Of a stretch of 64,000 bases of DNA, positions 60,836 through 64,000 are shown piece by piece. The DNA lies in the NCBI RefSeq assembly GCF_035712445.1, contig NZ_DASTAT010000126.1, positions 1 to 64,000 on the forward strand, given 5' to 3'. The notes beneath the pieces were generated by a model. That model was not told the DNA's origin and searched no databases. It worked only from the letters and a program-made list of their open reading frames with translations. Numbering within the stretch: the stretch's first letter is position 1; the number at the start of each line of letters is the position of its first letter. The DNA is from Oligoflexus sp. GTDB lineage: Bacteria; Bdellovibrionota_B; Oligoflexia; Oligoflexales; Oligoflexaceae. The position numbers and the translations under genes were made by a program.

Positions 60836-61387
60836 ATGAAATTCATCATCGGACTTATCGCTGTGCTTGGTCTTCATCAATCCGCAGCGGCCATGACAGT
60901 GAAAAGCGCTTACAAATCCAATCTGTGCATGGATGTGAATCGCAGTGATTCATCAAACTGGAGGAACAATACCAATATCGAGGTGTGGGCCTGCCACGGT
61001 CAGGAGAATCAGCAGTTCTATCTCAGGCCTTCGGATCCATCGGCCGTGATTTCCACTTTCACCATCCAGGCTCTGGGCAAGTGTTTGGACGTGGATATGG
61101 GTTACGCGGAATCCTGGACCCATCAAAACAACGTCCAGCTCTTCCCCTGCAATGGCGGCCTCAACCAGCAGTTCACGCTGCAAGGATACGGCAGCGGCTG
61201 GTTTATGATTCGCTCGATGCTGGACGGCCGCTGCCTCGACATCGACCTGAATGTGAACAACGGCTGGCGTTATGAGCACAACGTCCAGCTCTGGGAATGC
61301 AGCGGCGAACCCAATCAGCTGTGGAAATTTGAAGCGTTCAGTGGAGGCGGACAGCCCGACATCATCATCAGCCCCAGCAGTCACTAG
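60836..61387 (+). CDS. Secreted ricin-type beta-trefoil lectin
   Basis: 183 residues. Signal peptide MKFIIGLIAVLGLHQSAAA, then three beta-trefoil repeats, each with a CxDV/CLDID strand (LCMDVN, KCLDVDMG, RCLDIDLN) and a QxF/QxW-type turn (ENQQFYL, LNQQFTL, PNQLWKFE). Ricin-B folds bind galactose or other sugars; the asparagine and glutamine at the turn are present in all three. No attached catalytic domain. The ATG at 60836 has GGAG 6 nt upstream. The stop shares the CTAG (61384-61387) with the tag gene. Confidence 0.85.
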   Translation: MKFIIGLIAVLGLHQSAAAMTVKSAYKSNLCMDVNRSDSSNWRNNTNIEVWACHGQENQQFYLRPSDPSAVISTFTIQALGKCLDVDMGYAESWTHQNNVQLFPCNGGLNQQFTLQGYGSGWFMIRSMLDGRCLDIDLNVNNGWRYEHNVQLWECSGEPNQLWKFEAFSGGGQPDIIISPSSH

Positions 61388-61971
61388 GATCTCCCGATTG
61401 ACCCCGCGCCCTGCGGGGCCAAATAACAGTCCGACACATGATCGTTCACCAGCCCACAGGCCTGCATGAAGGCATAGCAAATCGTGCTGCCGACGAATTT
61501 AAAGCCGCGCTTTTTCAAATCCTTGCTCATCGCATCCGATTCCCTGGTCGAGGCCGGCACGTCCTTCAGCGTAGCCCAGGAGTTGATCAGGGGCTTGCCA
61601 CCGACAAAGCTCCAGATGTAAGCATCGAAGCTGCCGAATTCCTTCTGGACCTTTAAAAAGGCTTTGGCGTTTATGACCGCCGATTCAATCTTCAGTCGGT
61701 TGCGGATGATGCCTTCGTTCTGCATGAGCCGCTCGCGGCGGGCCTCATCGAATCGGGCGACCTTGATCGGATCGAATCCGGAAAAGGCCTTGCGATAATT
61801 ATCCCGCTTTCTGAGAACGGTAATCCAGGACAGCCCGGCCTGCGCCCCTTCCAGGATCAAAAATTCAAAAAGCCGATGATCATCATGAACCGGCACGCCC
61901 CATTCCGTATCGTGATAGGCGCAATAAAGAGGATCATCCCCCGACCATGCACACCGTTTTTTCTCGTTCAT
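61384..61971 (-). CDS. tag: DNA-3-methyladenine glycosylase I
   Basis: 195 residues, normal for Tag. It removes 3-methyladenine from alkylated DNA in base-excision repair. Family motifs: RCAWSGDDPLYCAYHDTEWG at the start, FEFLILEGAQAGLSW, GFKFVGSTICYAFMQACG, and LVNDHVSDC, whose His and Cys pair with the N-terminal Cys and His in zinc binding as in E. coli Tag. The ATG at 61971 has GGGAG 6 nt upstream. Its stop and the lectin stop overlap in CTAG. A single-gene unit, preceded by the terminator of the S46 peptidase gene. Confidence 0.95.
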   Translation of the reverse strand: MNEKKRCAWSGDDPLYCAYHDTEWGVPVHDDHRLFEFLILEGAQAGLSWITVLRKRDNYRKAFSGFDPIKVARFDEARRERLMQNEGIIRNRLKIESAVINAKAFLKVQKEFGSFDAYIWSFVGGKPLINSWATLKDVPASTRESDAMSKDLKKRGFKFVGSTICYAFMQACGLVNDHVSDCYLAPQGAGSIGRS

Positions 61972-61997
61972 CCTCAACTCCCATCCCATGAGCCAAC

Positions 61998-62027
61998 AAA
62001 AAAAGGCGGCTCCCTTTCGGAACCGCC
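61998..62027 (-). terminator. Intrinsic terminator after the S46 peptidase gene
   Basis: On the minus strand: GGCGGTTCC, GAAA loop, GGGAGCCGCC (62005-62027), followed by TTTTTTT. It lies 19 nt after the stop at 62046 and separates it from tag. Confidence 0.92.
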
Positions 62028-62045
62028 CTCTTGCAAACAGAACGC

Positions 62046-64000
62046 TTAGTGCGTCGAACGCTTGTCGTATTTCACGCCCATCTCATCCAGGATGCGATTG
62101 GCCTGCGAATACTGATCGAGCACCCACAGCATATACCGCACGTCCACATGAATGGAGCGGGTGAATGCTGGATCGAAGGCCCAATCCGAGATCACGCCAT
62201 CAATGGTGCCGTCGAAGACGAGGCCGGTCAGCTCCGCCTTGTCGTTCAGAGTCGCCGAACCGGAGTTGCCGCCGGTGATATCAAGATCGGCGAGGAAGTT
62301 CACAGGAACGGTCTTCAAAGATTCCAGCTGATAGTTCGCATAGCGCTTGTCCTTGATCAGCTCCATCTGCTTCGCGGGAACGTTGAAGGGTTCCTTGCCG
62401 GTGTTCTTGGCGGCGATTTCTTCCAGCTTGGTGAACGAAGGAAGTTCGACGCCAGCGCGGTTTTTATAGCCCTGAACGGTACCATAGGTGATGCGCAGGG
62501 TGGAGTTGGCGTCGGGATAAAGGACTTCGCCCTTCTTCGCTTTGTAAGCGGCCAGGTTCTGCATGTACTGCGAACGGACCTGCTGGAAGCGACCCGAGCG
62601 ATCCTTGCCTTCGTTTTCCAGCTTGATGCTGTCGTCATAGGTGGCGACGGCCAGCTGAATGAAAGGATCCTGCGAACTTTCGAAGACCTTGCGATCGGCG
62701 TTCGTCAATTCCAGGCGCTGCTTTTCATCGGCCAGGATCGACTTCGCGTAATATCCAGCCAAAGCCTTGCTCTGAGCTGCTGCATCCATGTTGGCAATCG
62801 CCTGGATGGGTTTGGGAAGACGCTTTTTGTATTCAGCTTTGGCCTTGCGGACATCGCCGAGTCCCAGTTCCCACAGCGCCTGATCCACTTTAGGATCGAA
62901 GCGGCGGGTCATGGCCTGAAGGCCCTGCTTCATCATTTCCAGATCGCGCTCCTGATAGCCGGCTTCACGCTGCTCATCAGGTTTTTGTTTTTCACGCGCC
63001 AGGCGATAAAGGCGAGCCGCGGTGCGGAGCAGGTCCGAATCGGTGGCCTTGCGCAGGACCATGGAATAACGGTCAGCAGCCTGATCTTCAGCCAAAAGCT
63101 TATTCATGGCGGTGACGTTATCCAAAGCGGCTTTGTTTTTCTGCGATTTGAAGAAATCGAGCAGAGCTTTTTCTTCCGCTTTCTTTTGCTTCAGAAGGCC
63201 CATGGCTTCATAGCCTTTCTGTTTGCCTTCGATATTCTTGCTGGTGTTGCTCATACCGGCGAGCTGCGCCGCATACTTGATGCCAAGGTCAGCGTCCTTG
63301 GCTTTGAAGTCCTGAATCAAAGCAATGCGGCGATCCAGGTACTCTTTCATCTGCGGACTGGATTCTTCGAACGAGAATTCCACTTCGTTGGCCAGACGGT
63401 GACGGTTGGTGCGGCCGGGATATCCAGCGACCATCACGAACGAACCGTCGCTCACGCCTTTGGTATCGACTTTCAGGAAACCCTTGGGCTTATAGGGTAC
63501 GTTGTCCTTGCTAAATTCCGCAGGCGCACCTTTCTTATCGACATAGGCGCGATAGAAGGAGAAGTCACCTGTGTGACGTGGCCACATCCAGTTATCAATG
63601 TCACCACCGAACTTGCCGATGGCCGAAGGAGGAGCCTGAACGAGGCGCACATCCTTGATTTCAAGCTGACGGGTCAGGCGGTAGCTGCTTTCGCCGAGGA
63701 ACGAATCGATACGGCAGCGATAGCCTGGCGTTTTTTCACAGCTGTTGATAAGGTCTTTCCGACGCTTTTCAATCGCTTCGTAACGCTTGAGGCCCGTGGT
63801 TTTGTCGAGGCCCTGCAGAAGATCCTTGGTGACGTCCTGAATACTCTCCGTCACGAAGACTCGCGAGCCAGGAGCCGCAGGCAGTTCATCCGCCAGGGTT
63901 TTGGCGTAGAAGCCGTTTTCCAGAAGGTTTCGTTCAGGGCTCGAATTAAATTGGATCGAGCCATAGGCGCAGTGATGGTTGGTCACGACCAGACCCAGGT
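62046..64000 (-). CDS. S46 dipeptidyl-peptidase (DPP7/DPP11 family), 5' end outside window
   Basis: 651 residues visible; the N-terminal signal region lies beyond the right edge, where the frame continues as LGLVVTNHHCAYG. Chymotrypsin-like triad: His in VTNHHCAYG, Asp in GGDIDNWMWPRHTGDF, Ser in GGNSGSATLND, with an internal helical domain between Asp and Ser (about 200-500) that caps the active site. S46 enzymes release dipeptides from exported proteins' N-termini in the periplasm. The S1-pocket position after LVFD is Gly (FDGT), as in DPP7-type enzymes preferring hydrophobic or broad P1, not the Arg of the Asp/Glu-specific DPP11. This fits use of protein as food. Likely periplasmic or outer-membrane associated. 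Confidence 0.95.
   Translation of the reverse strand, partial: LGLVVTNHHCAYGSIQFNSSPERNLLENGFYAKTLADELPAAPGSRVFVTESIQDVTKDLLQGLDKTTGLKRYEAIEKRRKDLINSCEKTPGYRCRIDSFLGESSYRLTRQLEIKDVRLVQAPPSAIGKFGGDIDNWMWPRHTGDFSFYRAYVDKKGAPAEFSKDNVPYKPKGFLKVDTKGVSDGSFVMVAGYPGRTNRHRLANEVEFSFEESSPQMKEYLDRRIALIQDFKAKDADLGIKYAAQLAGMSNTSKNIEGKQKGYEAMGLLKQKKAEEKALLDFFKSQKNKAALDNVTAMNKLLAEDQAADRYSMVLRKATDSDLLRTAARLYRLAREKQKPDEQREAGYQERDLEMMKQGLQAMTRRFDPKVDQALWELGLGDVRKAKAEYKKRLPKPIQAIANMDAAAQSKALAGYYAKSILADEKQRLELTNADRKVFESSQDPFIQLAVATYDDSIKLENEGKDRSGRFQQVRSQYMQNLAAYKAKKGEVLYPDANSTLRITYGTVQGYKNRAGVELPSFTKLEEIAAKNTGKEPFNVPAKQMELIKDKRYANYQLESLKTVPVNFLADLDITGGNSGSATLNDKAELTGLVFDGTIDGVISDWAFDPAFTRSIHVDVRYMLWVLDQYSQANRILDEMGVKYDKRSTH

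Overview
The window is bacterial chromosome at moderately high GC. It is densely coded on both strands and has no rRNA, tRNA, CRISPR or intact insertion sequence that I can see. The gene mix suggests a predatory or deltaproteobacterial-type Gram-negative, close to the Bdellovibrionota (Oligoflexus-like). That mix is 7TMR-DISM receptors, class III cyclases, CheA-like and Hpt proteins, many lipoproteins, a PUFA-type lipid synthase with an ole hydrocarbon cluster, TolC/RND efflux and an S46 peptidase. The taxonomic placement is inference.

Layout. 1-1349: a CPBP membrane protease cut by the window edge and a DedA protein. 1840-10869: an ABC-F ATPase, an MreB paralogue with an altered nucleotide motif, a 7TMR-DISM CheA-like kinase that meets a 7TMR-DISM cyclase tail to tail with no gap, a DUF4337-like membrane protein and a PA14 lipoprotein. 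10889-24446 (minus): a polyunsaturated-lipid synthase operon, pfaD-pfaA-pfaC, with three tandem ACPs, a foldback DNA element between pfaD and pfaA, and an inverted repeat upstream. 24632-31728: a small gene, three lipoproteins (FGE-like/DUF1554, VWA, Cys-rich) and a second DISM cyclase. 32027-36626: a complete oleABCD cluster for head-to-head fatty-acid condensation to long-chain olefins. 36778-43518: a eukaryote-like ABCC full transporter overlapping, tail to tail, an EEP phosphohydrolase that is coupled to a PLD-VTT fusion and possibly a 29-residue secreted mini-protein. 43604-51447: an orphan RND pump, an unrecognised 560-residue membrane protein, an Hpt protein, a CxxCH protein and a DUF1186/pRiA4b-ORF3-like protein. 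51658-58026: a palindromic repeat cluster, then the efflux operon tetR-tolC-MFP-RND with a visible operator. 58118-64000: a beta-propeller-like membrane-anchored protein, a cyclic-nucleotide-binding protein, a small hypothetical gene, a ricin-type lectin, a DNA-3-methyladenine glycosylase and an S46 dipeptidyl-peptidase cut by the right edge.

How it may work together. The pfa synthase would make polyunsaturated acyl chains. OleABCD, encoded about 7.6 kb away, condenses two acyl chains, so the locus plausibly makes very long polyunsaturated hydrocarbons, as known for unlinked pfa and ole genes in Shewanella. The intervening cyclase and lipoprotein genes may be passengers. Two DISM cyclases and the cyclic-nucleotide-binding protein suggest a cyclic nucleotide signalling system. 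Both cyclases lack the usual transition-state Asn, so their activity is uncertain.
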